Shown here piece after piece: positions 45,501 to 53,445 of a stretch of DNA of 59,620 nucleotides. Under the pieces are notes generated by a model. That model made no database searches. It was given only the letters and a program-made list of their open reading frames with translations, and was not told where the DNA came from. Positions within the stretch are counted from its first letter, which is position 1; the number at the start of each line of letters is the position of its first letter. Made by a program: the position numbers and the translations under genes. Source of the stretch: SIG450 sp045658425 (GTDB lineage Bacteria > Bacillota > Clostridia > UMGS1840 > HGM11507); the NCBI GenBank assembly GCA_045658425.1, contig JAZOVB010000102.1, forward strand, positions 1 through 59,620, written 5' to 3'.

Positions 45501-46037
45501 TCACCGATTGTACTTAATAAGAAAAATGCCTATGTTGAATTAAAGAGAGTAAATCAAATTAATGTAACACGTGTTGAAGACGAAAATCACGATGCTTTAG
45601 AAAGCGCAGTAGGAGATTCTTACCTTTCTGCTGAAAAATTCTCTTTGGCTGTTGGTAACTATAGCGTTGTATACTGGGATAAGAGAGGGGATGCTTCAAT
45701 CCCAAGCCAGTATGTAGAGCTTAACGACTACACCTTACAGAGCTTAAATAACAGAGGCGACCTTGTAGTATGGACTCTTAATGTTCCTGAAAGCGGATAC
45801 TATGATGTTGTAATGTCCTGCTCAACCTTATCGGGACAACCTGCAGCAAGACTGTTAACCATCGGTGATGTAGCATTCAGAGGTCGTTTCCAGACTGAAA
45901 TATTTAGTGACCTTGACTCTTACAGATTTAAAACAAGGGTTTATCTGGAAAAAGGAAAAGCTGATTTAACCCTTTATGTAACAGAGGGCGGTCAGATGAT
46001 TTACGACTGGGTTGGTCTTATTCCTTCGGATAAATAA
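42576..46037 (+). CDS. Secreted heparinase II/III-like polysaccharide lyase (DUF4962 plus heparinase domains)
   Basis: A 1153-aa exported enzyme. Signal peptide about 1-24. An N-terminal fibronectin-like/DUF4962 region (SLNNPPSFSWP, YYWQVRFKDEG). An alpha-barrel region from about 150 to 470 (WIYFDSLTDTTEPYFINSLAYAYDWLYN, YTSSGIQDFEF). The heparinase II/III beta-sandwich with SLGHMHPDNNSFFIQALGENLAID near 540 and YAHNSITYDIGEGQ. C-terminal beta-domains follow. Family members cleave uronate-containing glycans such as heparin, alginate or chondroitin by elimination. The exact substrate cannot be read from sequence. Confidence 0.88.
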   Translation: MKKILCLILALSLIFHAGISVFAANEIEWPYILNTAMPFKPADNYVSLNNPPSFSWPLISDYATYDLRICEDPEMTVEYKKVENLERNVYNFGEMFDVEKKYYWQVRFKDEGKTSVWSDVREFIIDSNAVDFTMPQFTEAYIKDAIIKTHPRLLTNDVKDLEKLQQITDETHPYSMSKLKTNVSNALARGIPTNEYLKEMWEKGEYGGNGKNYYMYAVDVANIALMYLITQEKQYLDKVEEYLMAMQHWNEGNKDQRWIYFDSLTDTTEPYFINSLAYAYDWLYNDLSPEARKAGVKAIENHLNNWYENYADGKTKANMRSLYAKPDASHQWRVRQLSLGALAIYEDSQVARDMITHILPLYAHALPMTRDDGSFDNNPFYYTSSGIQDFEFSESLYSASNGKIDVRNNVAFQSRDFYLTYQWPVGGFMSILGDQNRQTAAGATTYSVDILGIVASDAYNDIQKGINAWMLKKNGFSKDDYLQGDFVQTILWNYNQDVEYITPTMLENSKLFNDSGIASLFSDVADDNKIAMIFRSSEHGSLGHMHPDNNSFFIQALGENLAIDSDYYDAYLSPFDLNWNRKTYAHNSITYDIGEGQPKDDVSAKGHITSFATHANFDIVGGDATQAYKGGLGKYQRDIIYVRPDTYIVIDDLKSRADKKSEFEWWINANGKINVYESGKGLQIAKNEAALDVKVAYPENIEAFYSEGFVGPDGISAGLPTKNWTPDNESRVYFKTEKTDSTKIVTHMNVHKVRDGQAYVKEERIDNVLKLSFEDGTISYIKLDNAESVTVDGFTFYGTALTVKDDSYLVVDETNLSYNGNLLFEAGMPVSCAFGDEEVSFSSMDNETTAKIYLPNTEKMTLIRDEERLPLNFGENKYTIKADKAGDYVTFNLYYGTYHIYLNDKPLPGAETDVTVNMVIDGEAITKTVKGTINGNQIYAEFLPEDKDASYIIGKSSGVSGKLTNPGMLVTANEDSPIVLNKKNAYVELKRVNQINVTRVEDENHDALESAVGDSYLSAEKFSLAVGNYSVVYWDKRGDASIPSQYVELNDYTLQSLNNRGDLVVWTLNVPESGYYDVVMSCSTLSGQPAARLLTIGDVAFRGRFQTEIFSDLDSYRFKTRVYLEKGKADLTLYVTEGGQMIYDWVGLIPSDK

Positions 46038-46045
46038 TTCAATAA

Positions 46046-46094
46046 GGCTCCCTTGTGTAAAGGGAGCTGTCAACGGAGTTGACTGAGGGATTGT
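46046..46094. repeat. Dispersed two-hairpin repeat (GGCTCCC ... TGAGGGATTGT type)
   Basis: GCTCCCTT (46047-46054) pairs with AAGGGAGC (46060-46067), then GTCAAC (46069-46074) with GTTGAC (46078-46083), then TGAGGGATTGT. From memory, short repeats of this layout are scattered in many gut clostridial genomes; only one copy is in this window. Confidence 0.65.
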
Positions 46095-46137
46095 AACCTG
46101 CAAAAATAAAAAAGAGTTCGAAAGGATGTGAACTCAA

Positions 46138-47310
46138 TTGATAAAAAGAATACTTGCATTTTCCTTAATCTTAAATATAATCTTAGCAGGAGTAACGGCT
46201 TTTGCCGTTCCCTCTGCCGACTATGTTTTTTACGATAACAATGAAGGCGAGCTTTATATTTTCGGTAACTTTGATAAAAGAGACAGCGTTGCAAAGGATG
46301 TGGGAATCTTTGCAAACGGTAAACAATTCAGTTATGCAAAGGATGGCAACACCGAAAATTTAGAAAAGCAGAACAGCGAGGCTTCCCCTAAATTCGGTAT
46401 AGGACTGATTGCACCGAAAAGTTATCTTGGAAAAGTGGATATTTATCCTTATGCAGAATATTCAGACGGTTTTTTTATGACGGGAAATACAGTATCTTAC
46501 GATTCGGTAAAAGAAGAAATAACAAGTCCGAAATCCTTGCTCTTTGAAAACTTTACCGGGTATCAGGAAGGTTTAACAATGGGAAGTGATAATAAATTCC
46601 CTGATAATCAGAATATAATTACAAGAGTATATTCTGATACTCAAAGCGTATCGGTAGTTAAAGCCGAAGATGCAAATCAAAATGAAAAAAATATGCTTAA
46701 AATTTCAGATAAAAGCAGCCGTTACGGTTCAGCTTTAGAGATTACCGTTCCCGAATATGAAAGAATCTTAACCTTTGAAATAAGATTTAAACTTAAGAAA
46801 ACCACTACCGATGGTTATGCTATGCACATAAACTTTTATGGGGATGCGGCAAGAACCAAGGAAGCCTTTTCCATCCAGAAAGACACAAGTGCAACCAGTG
46901 GCCTTTACTATGTAAACAATGGCGGCAATACCACTTTTACCGGCGGAGTTAATATGGATGGCGAGTGGTTTACCATGAAGGTAAGAATGGATACTCTTAC
47001 AAAGCAAACTGCAATCAGCATTGAAGGTGAAGCATTTTCACAGGATGTAAGTGAAACCATTAATGCATATAATTATGTATGGCAGGATCTTATAAACAAA
47101 AAGGTTTTAGCATATAACCAACCATGGTATTACGAGTACGACAGCGGAAATATAAAGAAAATTTATATCTCAATCGTTTCGGGAACCTGCGGTGATTATT
47201 ATATAGACTATATTAAATTAGGTGAGGGCGGAGAAGAAATTTATCCTGTCCGTACCCGCGCGAAAAGTCAGCCTTATAAAACTATCCCCGACCCCGCACC
47301 AAGATACTGA
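46138..47310 (+). CDS. Secreted jelly-roll-like protein, paralogue of 41354-42562 without its stalk domain
   Basis: A 390-aa exported protein with a TTG start 9 nt after AAAGGATG. Signal peptide about 1-21. N-terminal module about 22-115 (DVGIFANGKQFSYAKDGNT) shared with 47487-48833. Residues about 135-370 parallel 41354-42562 (LLFENFTGYQEG, EWFTMKVRMD, GDYYIDYIKL). The protein ends at TIPDPAPRY, the point where the paralogue (TITDPTVRLVPN) passes into its copper-amine-oxidase-like domain. So it is either truncated or an independent domain arrangement. Confidence 0.83.
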   Translation: MIKRILAFSLILNIILAGVTAFAVPSADYVFYDNNEGELYIFGNFDKRDSVAKDVGIFANGKQFSYAKDGNTENLEKQNSEASPKFGIGLIAPKSYLGKVDIYPYAEYSDGFFMTGNTVSYDSVKEEITSPKSLLFENFTGYQEGLTMGSDNKFPDNQNIITRVYSDTQSVSVVKAEDANQNEKNMLKISDKSSRYGSALEITVPEYERILTFEIRFKLKKTTTDGYAMHINFYGDAARTKEAFSIQKDTSATSGLYYVNNGGNTTFTGGVNMDGEWFTMKVRMDTLTKQTAISIEGEAFSQDVSETINAYNYVWQDLINKKVLAYNQPWYYEYDSGNIKKIYISIVSGTCGDYYIDYIKLGEGGEEIYPVRTRAKSQPYKTIPDPAPRY

Positions 47311-47350
47311 GATTAATGCTCAGATAATACATAATTGTTCGTATAGTTTA

Positions 47351-47379
47351 TTTACGATTTGTTTTAAAAATGGTAAAAT
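47351..47379 (+). promoter_or_regulatory. Candidate promoter for 47487-48833
   Basis: TTTACG (47351-47356), 17-bp spacer, TAAAAT (47374-47379). The -35 is weak. Confidence 0.4.
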
Positions 47380-47406
47380 CACAATAAGGAAAAATTTAAA
47401 AAGGCG

Positions 47407-47448
47407 AAATGGGTATACCCATTTGATTGTATATAGAATATATACAAT
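47407..47448. promoter_or_regulatory. Two adjacent perfect palindromes in the leader of 47487-48833
   Basis: AAATGGGTATACCCATTT (47407-47424) is an 18-bp perfect palindrome. It is followed directly by ATTGTATATA (47426-47435) and TATATACAAT (47439-47448). They lie between the candidate promoter and the ribosome site AAGGAGAG; possible operator or mRNA-stability elements. Confidence 0.5.
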
Positions 47449-47486
47449 GTAAAGAGCTTAATTAAATATAAAAAGGAGAGATTTTA

Positions 47487-48833
47487 ATGAAAAAAATTGC
47501 TTTAATCCTTGCAGCTTTAATGATGTTTTCAGCAGTTTCAGTTCTCGCTGCACCAAGTGTTGAATATATCTTTTACGGTGTAGATGAAAAAACTGACACC
47601 AACTCATATTTTGTGTTTGGGAAATATACCAATAATTTCCTTAAATATAAGAACAGTGTCGGAGATGCTGTTGAATATACAGATGTTGCATCTGATGTTG
47701 GTGTATACTACAAAGGTAACAAGTATAGTTATGTTAAAGATGGCAACACCACAAACAAATCAGGTCTATATGGTATAGCTTTTGATGATGTTAAAGATAT
47801 TGTAAGTAGCAAAACAGAATTTTCAGTTCAGCCATATTCTGTTGATAAATACGGAGAGGATTTAGGTGTTGAGCAGGAATATGATTTAGCTAACAATGAA
47901 AGAAAGTTATCATCAAATGCAAATCTTGCAAGTGTTGCTATAGATAGAGCGCAGGATAATAGAGGTGGGCTTATGGCATTGATGGAACCTGCATTTGATC
48001 CTGATACTGAAGAATATACTATTTATGGTTGCTTTTCAGGTGAAAATAACACACTAAAAGATGTTAAATTATATTTTACAACTGAAGATCCTAAAGCTCA
48101 GATAAGTGATCCTAAATTCGTTACAGTTAGCGCAAACGGTTATATTCAACCGGGAGATAATAAAGATGCAGAAGGTGTTTATCAAAATTATCAGGAAGTA
48201 ACAGTTACTGCTGAAAATGGAGAAACTAAAACATATAGATTTAACTTCCATACAACATCAACTAACGAATTTTACACAGATAAACCAAATGTTGCAAGAC
48301 CTTCAACAATCGGATTTAGTGAATATGAGATGAACGATGGAACATATTCAAAAGAATCATCTGGAACTGTTTGTGCATATCCCATTTATGGTAGCAATCA
48401 AAGTAAATATTATGTGTTTGAATTTGGAGTTGTGAATGGAATGAAAACAGCGGAAAGCATTTCTCTTAATCTTTCTAATGTTTTTGTTTATAAGCCACAA
48501 GATGGTTCAAACTCCCTTATTGATGTAAAAAAACTTGTGATTGCTGCAAGAGCATATGATGACACAAGCAAACTGGGAAAAATTGGGGGAACATATGTAA
48601 TTCCAAATGCAGCTACTACTGTTTCTACTGTTACTAATAATTTTTGTCCGTGTGGAATTGATGTAACAAGTATTGTTAAAGATGCAATTGATGCAAATAA
48701 GACTACAGTACAGATTGCAGTACAAATAATTGATGCAGAAACAGATGGTTCTTCTAATATAATCGGAGTAAACTTGTATAGAAATAGCTTGATGACAGGC
48801 AATAACCGTAGTGTATCACTTTGCTGGAAATAA
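47487..48833 (+). CDS. Secreted protein with module shared with 46138-47310 and a DNRLRE-like C-terminus
   Basis: A 448-aa exported protein. Signal peptide about 1-21. N-terminal module (VEYIFYGVDEK through DVGVYYKGNKYSYVKDGNT) matches the N-terminus of the preceding gene. A cadherin-like stretch near 160-255 (FDPDTEEYTIYGC, NGETKTYRFNF). A C-terminal domain resembling the DNRLRE-type carbohydrate-binding fold of 35314-38487 (YYVFEFGVVNG, CGIDVTSIVKDAID). No enzyme motif. It has its own leader, so it may be regulated separately from the lyase genes. Confidence 0.82.
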   Translation: MKKIALILAALMMFSAVSVLAAPSVEYIFYGVDEKTDTNSYFVFGKYTNNFLKYKNSVGDAVEYTDVASDVGVYYKGNKYSYVKDGNTTNKSGLYGIAFDDVKDIVSSKTEFSVQPYSVDKYGEDLGVEQEYDLANNERKLSSNANLASVAIDRAQDNRGGLMALMEPAFDPDTEEYTIYGCFSGENNTLKDVKLYFTTEDPKAQISDPKFVTVSANGYIQPGDNKDAEGVYQNYQEVTVTAENGETKTYRFNFHTTSTNEFYTDKPNVARPSTIGFSEYEMNDGTYSKESSGTVCAYPIYGSNQSKYYVFEFGVVNGMKTAESISLNLSNVFVYKPQDGSNSLIDVKKLVIAARAYDDTSKLGKIGGTYVIPNAATTVSTVTNNFCPCGIDVTSIVKDAIDANKTTVQIAVQIIDAETDGSSNIIGVNLYRNSLMTGNNRSVSLCWK

Positions 48834-48853
48834 TAGATAGGAGGAAATAGATT

Positions 48854-49003
48854 ATGAAAAATTATATTAAACCAAATATGGAATTATCAAAAATCGAATT
48901 AAATCAGAATATTGCCTCCACAGCAGGATTGCAGGACTGGCTTGATAATGAAGGTGCGGAATACAACAATGTTAATATAACACATTACGAGTTATACAGC
49001 TAA
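48854..49003 (+). CDS. 49-residue hypothetical peptide (possible precursor-type small protein)
   Basis: A small gene with AGGAGG 8-10 nt before its ATG, 20 bp after the preceding secreted-protein gene. The protein begins MKNYIKPNMELSKIELNQNI, then ASTAGLQDWLDNEGAEYNN, and has no membrane segment or cysteine. The pattern of a KPxxE/S opening, an amphipathic stretch and a short variable tail resembles small clostridial proteins of unknown role; some such peptides are RiPP precursors, but no modifying enzyme is nearby. A terminator follows at 49021. Confidence 0.6.
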   Translation: MKNYIKPNMELSKIELNQNIASTAGLQDWLDNEGAEYNNVNITHYELYS

Positions 49004-49020
49004 TTCATAATGATACATAA

Positions 49021-49056
49021 AAAAACGATGTGAATTAAATTCACATCGTTTTTTTA
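49021..49056. terminator. Bidirectional terminator after the small peptide gene
   Basis: CGATGTGAATT and AATTCACATCG around a single A, flanked by AAAAA and TTTTTTT; serves the converging Gfo/Idh gene too. Confidence 0.92.
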
Positions 49057-49122
49057 TATAAAATTGTTCACTATGATGACAGGTATATTTTGTTGTATTT
49101 TTTAATAGTAACTATCCTTTTT

Positions 49123-50280
49123 TTAATATGTCCCCGCAGTATCGCTTGTCTTTTCTCTAAGATTTTTTACCATTGTAGAATTTTTAATTTTGTCTTTAAG
49201 AATATTGTAAAAATCCTGGTGAGGGAAATTTTTAATATCAACAGTTTTATTTGTCCAGGATGAATAGTGAATAGCATTTGAAATTGTAAGACCGTCTATA
49301 CCTTCTTCACCGGGAGCAAGAAGAGGAGTTTTATTTATTAAAGAATTTGCAAAGTCCTTTAATATTCCCACATGCTGTTCACCTATTCCTGAAACAGGGA
49401 TTTCACACTTCCAGCATTCAGGTTGTGCAAAAGGTTCTGTATTTTCTTTATTATGTTCTCTTTCGGATATAACATTTCTTTCAAATATCATTTTTTCATT
49501 TTCAACAATAATTCTTCCCATATCACAGGCAATTTCAAGTCTGTTTGTTCCCGGTGTTTCACCTGTTGAGGTAATATATGTACCTGTTGTTCCGTTTTCA
49601 TATTCAAAAAATGCGGTAACATCATCTTCAACCTCAATGTCATAATATTTTCCGTAGGATACAAATGAGGTTATCTTATCAGGCATTCCGAACATCCATT
49701 GCCATAAATCAAGCTGATGAGGATTCTGATTGATAAGAGCGCCGCCCCCTTCGTCTTTCCAGGTTGAACGCCATGAGCCGCTGTCGTGATACGCCTGGGG
49801 ACGGTACCAGGTAGTAACTGTCCAGGATATTCTTTTTATATGGCCAAGCTCTCCCGATTTTACCATATTTCTTATTTTCTGATACATGGGGTTTGTTCTC
49901 TGATTATACATAATTCCGAAGAGCTTATCGCTTTTTTTTGCCGCCTCGTTCATTTCTAAAACCTGAGCTGTATAAACACCTGCAGGCTTTTCGGTAATAA
50001 CATTAAGACTGTACTCGAAAGCTTCTTTTACCAAAGACGGATGGTCGTAATGGGGGACAGCGATTATAACAGCATCGCAAATTCCGCTTTTATATAAATC
50101 AGTTGCGTTTTCAAATACTGATACATCAGGATATAATTCTTTTGCTTCCTTTAGCTTCGCCTCTGATATATCGCATATTGCCGAAAGTTCCATTTGAGGA
50201 ATCTTTCCCTCAGCTACATTTTTTGCATGAGTATGCCCCATATTTCCAAAGCCTATTATACCAAATTTAATTTTTTCCAT
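49123..50280 (-). CDS. Gfo/Idh/MocA-family NAD(P)-dependent oxidoreductase
   Basis: A 385-aa sugar or inositol dehydrogenase-like enzyme. Rossmann motif GIIGFGNMGHTHAKN at the N-terminus, the family catalytic motif EKPAGVYT (near 93-100), and a C-terminal substrate domain with WRSTWKDEGGGALINQNPHQLDLWQWMFG, where the His of QNPHQLD is conserved. Reaction specificity is not predictable. It follows the sugar isomerase gene by 13 bp, so the two probably act on the same breakdown product. Confidence 0.93.
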   Translation of the reverse strand: MEKIKFGIIGFGNMGHTHAKNVAEGKIPQMELSAICDISEAKLKEAKELYPDVSVFENATDLYKSGICDAVIIAVPHYDHPSLVKEAFEYSLNVITEKPAGVYTAQVLEMNEAAKKSDKLFGIMYNQRTNPMYQKIRNMVKSGELGHIKRISWTVTTWYRPQAYHDSGSWRSTWKDEGGGALINQNPHQLDLWQWMFGMPDKITSFVSYGKYYDIEVEDDVTAFFEYENGTTGTYITSTGETPGTNRLEIACDMGRIIVENEKMIFERNVISEREHNKENTEPFAQPECWKCEIPVSGIGEQHVGILKDFANSLINKTPLLAPGEEGIDGLTISNAIHYSSWTNKTVDIKNFPHQDFYNILKDKIKNSTMVKNLREKTSDTAGTY

Positions 50281-50293
50281 AATTTACACTTCC

Positions 50294-51886
50294 TTAAATA
50301 TTATCAATAATTCTTTTAAGCTTATCAAATGCCAGAGTAAAAGTTCCTTCACCGCTTTTTGGTAAATCAAGCATTTTATCGTCTAATTCAAGATCCTGTA
50401 AACCCTCAAAGCTTCCAAGATGAGGTTCCAGACTTACGAACCCTTTATAACCGCTTTCTTTGAGCGATGAAAGGATTTTTTCTATGTTGCCGATTCCCAT
50501 TCCTGCAGGAACGATATTTTTATTTTCATCTGCATCCTTTATATGCATATATTCAATGTACGGCTTTAAAAGATTAAAAGCATAAGGGTAGGTTTCCACA
50601 TCGCACTGAACAAAATTTGCAGGGTCAAAAACACATCTTAAATAAGGTGAATTTATCTCTTCTAAGATTTCGCGGCATCTTTTAGCGGTATCACCATAAA
50701 TATCCTTTTCGTTTTCGTGAAGAAGAATAATATCGTTTTCTTCTGCTATTTTAACAAATGCTTTCAATCTTTCTATAACTTCATCTTTATATTTTGATGC
50801 ATCCTCGCCTGATGGTATAAAGAAACTGAAAATACGGATGTACTTTGAGTCAAGTTCTTTTGCAGTTTTTACTATTTTTTTAAACAGCTCAAGATGCGGG
50901 ATAAAATCGTCTTTAATTGAAATTTTTCCTATGGGAGAACCTATTGAAGATGCTTTTATTCCATATTTATTCATAGCTTCCTTAAGATTTTTAATTTCAT
51001 CCTCTGTAAGAGTTGATATATTTTTCCCATTTATACCGCGTGGCTCAAAATATTTGCTTCCAAGTTTATTTAAAACCTTAAACTGTTCTTCTATATTACT
51101 GTCAATTTCATCGGAGAAGCCCGAAAGGGTAAAGGGGCTCATTAAATCCTTTAAATAATCATAGCTCTTTTTAAGGCAAATAAACGGGTCTTCCTCACAT
51201 TCATCCTGTTCCACAAGCGCATATTTTACTCCTGCTTCTTCACAGGTGGTTATGATTTTTTCCCAGTCAAGATTTCCGCAGCCCACAGGAGCCATTTTGG
51301 TTTCGGTAATGTTTTTCATTGCAAGGTCTTTAAAGTGTACGCATATTGCTCTTTTGCCTAATTTTTTTATAAAATCCACAGGGTTTATACCCGCATAAGC
51401 TAACCAGTATGTATCAACAATAAAGCTGAATTTTCCATGCTTTATAAAATAATCCATAACATATTCGCCTTCATATTTTAAGAACTCGAAAGAGTGATTA
51501 TGATATGCAAATTCAATGCCTTCTTTTTTAAGCTTATCATAAATACCGTTCATAACCTCAACAAATTCTTTAACCTTAAGCTCATCTCTGTATTCAGGGG
51601 GCATAGAGCCAAGTCCTGCTATTTTACAGCCTAATGTTTTATGATATTTGATTTCTTCATCAATTTTATTTATATAATTATCAAGTGGTCTGTGTGTGCA
51701 TGTAATCTCAAGGCCGAATTCATCACATACTTTTTTAATATAATCTGCATCGGAAATTCCAAGACCAGATGCCTGAATTTGTTCATATCCGATTTCTTTT
51801 ATTTTTTTCATACTTTCATAAAAGTCTTCATTTGTGGTTAAAAAATCTCTTGCCGTGTATAATTGCGCGCCGATTCTTCTGTCCAT
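50294..51886 (-). CDS. Fused double TIM-barrel sugar phosphate isomerase/epimerase
   Basis: A 530-aa protein made of two xylose-isomerase-like (AP_endonuc_2) barrels. N-terminal barrel about 1-255: IGAQLYTARDF, FAYHNHSFEF, FIVDTYWLAYAG and ICVHFKDLA. C-terminal barrel about 260-530: GFSDEIDSNIEEQ, IILLHENEKDIYGD, RCVFDPANFVQCD, EYMHIKDADENKNIVPAGMG and FVSLEPHL. Each keeps its own metal-site His/Glu/Asp set. Typical family members are single barrels of about 270 aa. The start (51886) follows GGAGG. Transcribed with the oxidoreductase, divergent from an AraC gene. Confidence 0.9.
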   Translation of the reverse strand: MDRRIGAQLYTARDFLTTNEDFYESMKKIKEIGYEQIQASGLGISDADYIKKVCDEFGLEITCTHRPLDNYINKIDEEIKYHKTLGCKIAGLGSMPPEYRDELKVKEFVEVMNGIYDKLKKEGIEFAYHNHSFEFLKYEGEYVMDYFIKHGKFSFIVDTYWLAYAGINPVDFIKKLGKRAICVHFKDLAMKNITETKMAPVGCGNLDWEKIITTCEEAGVKYALVEQDECEEDPFICLKKSYDYLKDLMSPFTLSGFSDEIDSNIEEQFKVLNKLGSKYFEPRGINGKNISTLTEDEIKNLKEAMNKYGIKASSIGSPIGKISIKDDFIPHLELFKKIVKTAKELDSKYIRIFSFFIPSGEDASKYKDEVIERLKAFVKIAEENDIILLHENEKDIYGDTAKRCREILEEINSPYLRCVFDPANFVQCDVETYPYAFNLLKPYIEYMHIKDADENKNIVPAGMGIGNIEKILSSLKESGYKGFVSLEPHLGSFEGLQDLELDDKMLDLPKSGEGTFTLAFDKLKRIIDNI

Positions 51887-51919
51887 TTTAAAACCTCCAT
51901 AATTCATAAAAAATTAATA

Positions 51920-51949
51920 TTTACAAAATACTGATTTGTATGCTATAAT
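51920..51949 (+). promoter_or_regulatory. Promoter of the second AraC gene
   Basis: TTTACA (51920-51925), 18-bp spacer and an extended TGC-TATAAT (51944-51949). It lies in the divergent region between the isomerase and the AraC gene. Confidence 0.6.
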
Positions 51950-52029
51950 TATATCAAGCATAGAATTTTAAAGAAATAGACTATATTATTTATTTGTATA
52001 TAAATTTCATATTATTTTAAGGAGATATT

Positions 52030-52779
52030 ATGGTAAGTAAAATAATCTATTATGGGAATATGTCGGTAGACTGTTGTTTTGATATACCGTCTCATGAAAT
52101 AGAATATTATGAATTGACTTTTGTGCTTAAAGGCTCAATGACTTATTACGCCAATGGAGAAAAGCTTGTTTTGAAAAAAGATGATGCTGTTTTTTTAAAG
52201 CCCGGCACTGTAAGAAGCCGTGAACGGGGCGAGGGGCATGTTCATTATATAAGCTTCAATTTTCTTGTTAAACCTGAAGTTAATTTGCCTTTTGATAAGT
52301 GCCTGAAAAATGTTGTCAATGATGATATGAAAAAGCTTGTTTCGGTTTTTCATTTTAAGCATTTAACCGATAAATTCCATTCAAAGGAAAAATGCTTGAA
52401 CATACTCAATTACATACTTTATGAAATAATTGATTTTACAAAGCTTAAAAGCAGTAACGAATATGTGGCAAAAATATTTAATTATGCAGCCGAGCATCTT
52501 AATGAAAAAATTTCTTTAAAAGATATTGCGGGGTATATTCATTTATCAAAGGAATATACAGCATATATTTTTAAAAGGGAAACAGGGACTACTCTCAGTG
52601 CCTACATAAACGAGCAGAAAATTTTGCTTTCAAAAAAACTTATTTTAAAAGAAAATATGACTTTGAATGAAATATCGGCACATCTTAATTTTGCAAATTA
52701 TGATTATTTTTCAAAAACCTTTAAAAGGTTTACAGGTCTTTCACCCTCCGAATATAAAAAAATTAAAAAACAACTGTAA
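52030..52779 (+). CDS. AraC-family transcriptional regulator (cupin sensor)
   Basis: A 249-aa regulator: cupin-type N-terminal domain (MTYYANGEKLVLKKDDAVFLKPGTVRSR) and C-terminal double HTH (ISLKDIAGYIHLSKEYTAYIFKRETG; LNEISAHLNFANYDYFSKTFKRFTGLSPSEYKK). AAGGAG precedes the ATG. Placed divergently from the isomerase-oxidoreductase pair and upstream of the polysaccharide deacetylase gene, it is the likely local regulator of both. It is only distantly similar to the AraC protein at 32718-33533. Confidence 0.93.
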   Translation: MVSKIIYYGNMSVDCCFDIPSHEIEYYELTFVLKGSMTYYANGEKLVLKKDDAVFLKPGTVRSRERGEGHVHYISFNFLVKPEVNLPFDKCLKNVVNDDMKKLVSVFHFKHLTDKFHSKEKCLNILNYILYEIIDFTKLKSSNEYVAKIFNYAAEHLNEKISLKDIAGYIHLSKEYTAYIFKRETGTTLSAYINEQKILLSKKLILKENMTLNEISAHLNFANYDYFSKTFKRFTGLSPSEYKKIKKQL

Positions 52780-52806
52780 TAAATTTATTAAATGAGGTGT
52801 ATTTAA

Positions 52807-53445
52807 ATGCAAATGTTATTAAAGGACGGAAAAAGAAAAGCTGTCACATTAAGCTATGATGACGGAGTAATTCAGGATAAAAGACTTATTGATATTATGA
52901 ATAAATATGGCTTGAGGGGAACTTTCAATCTTAATTCAAGTAAATTCAGACCTGAAGACTGCGAATCTCTTACAGTGCCTACGGGTACTACCAAAGATAA
53001 GCTTAAGCTTTCCGAAGCTGTAAAGCTTTATAAAAATTCGGGTCATGAGGTTGCAGTGCACGGATATGAACACCTGATGTTAAATTATTTTACCGACCCT
53101 GAAATCGTAAGTGAAATAACGGCAGACAGAATTAATCTTGAAAACGCATTCGGAACAATTGTAAACGGTATGGCTTATGCATACGGAAAATTTAATGACA
53201 GGATAGTTGCCTGTCTTAAAAAATGTGGGATAGCTTATTCACGAACTACCGTAAAGGATGAAGAATTTGCTCTTCCCGAAAACTGGCTTTTATGGCATCC
53301 TACCTGTCATCATAACGACCCTGAACTTATGGAGCTTGCAAAGAAATTTATTGAGGCACCTCTTCGTAATCTATTCTGCGATTTAAAGGTTTTTTTCTGT
53401 GGGGACACAGCTACGAATTTGACCGCGATAACAACTGGGATGTGA
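52807..53445 (+). CDS. Polysaccharide deacetylase, N-terminal part of a frameshifted gene
   Basis: A NodB-type deacetylase without signal peptide. SYDDGVIQDKRL holds the Asp-Asp catalytic/metal pair; HEVAVHGYEH is the H-x-x-x-H zinc motif; YAYGKFND follows. Up to about residue 196 the sequence is normal. At the run of seven Ts at 53390-53396 the correct frame is lost, and this frame ends 16 codons later in unrelated residues. The true continuation (LWGHSYEFDRDNNWD) lies in the -1 frame from 53397. Either a one-base loss, an assembly error or -1 slippage at T TTT TTC. Confidence 0.85.
   Translation: MQMLLKDGKRKAVTLSYDDGVIQDKRLIDIMNKYGLRGTFNLNSSKFRPEDCESLTVPTGTTKDKLKLSEAVKLYKNSGHEVAVHGYEHLMLNYFTDPEIVSEITADRINLENAFGTIVNGMAYAYGKFNDRIVACLKKCGIAYSRTTVKDEEFALPENWLLWHPTCHHNDPELMELAKKFIEAPLRNLFCDLKVFFCGDTATNLTAITTGM

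Noticed and set aside
47222..47452. 76-codon plus-strand frame overlapping the end of 46138-47310
   Set aside because: It overlaps a conserved region in another frame and runs into the palindromic leader; no ribosome site.
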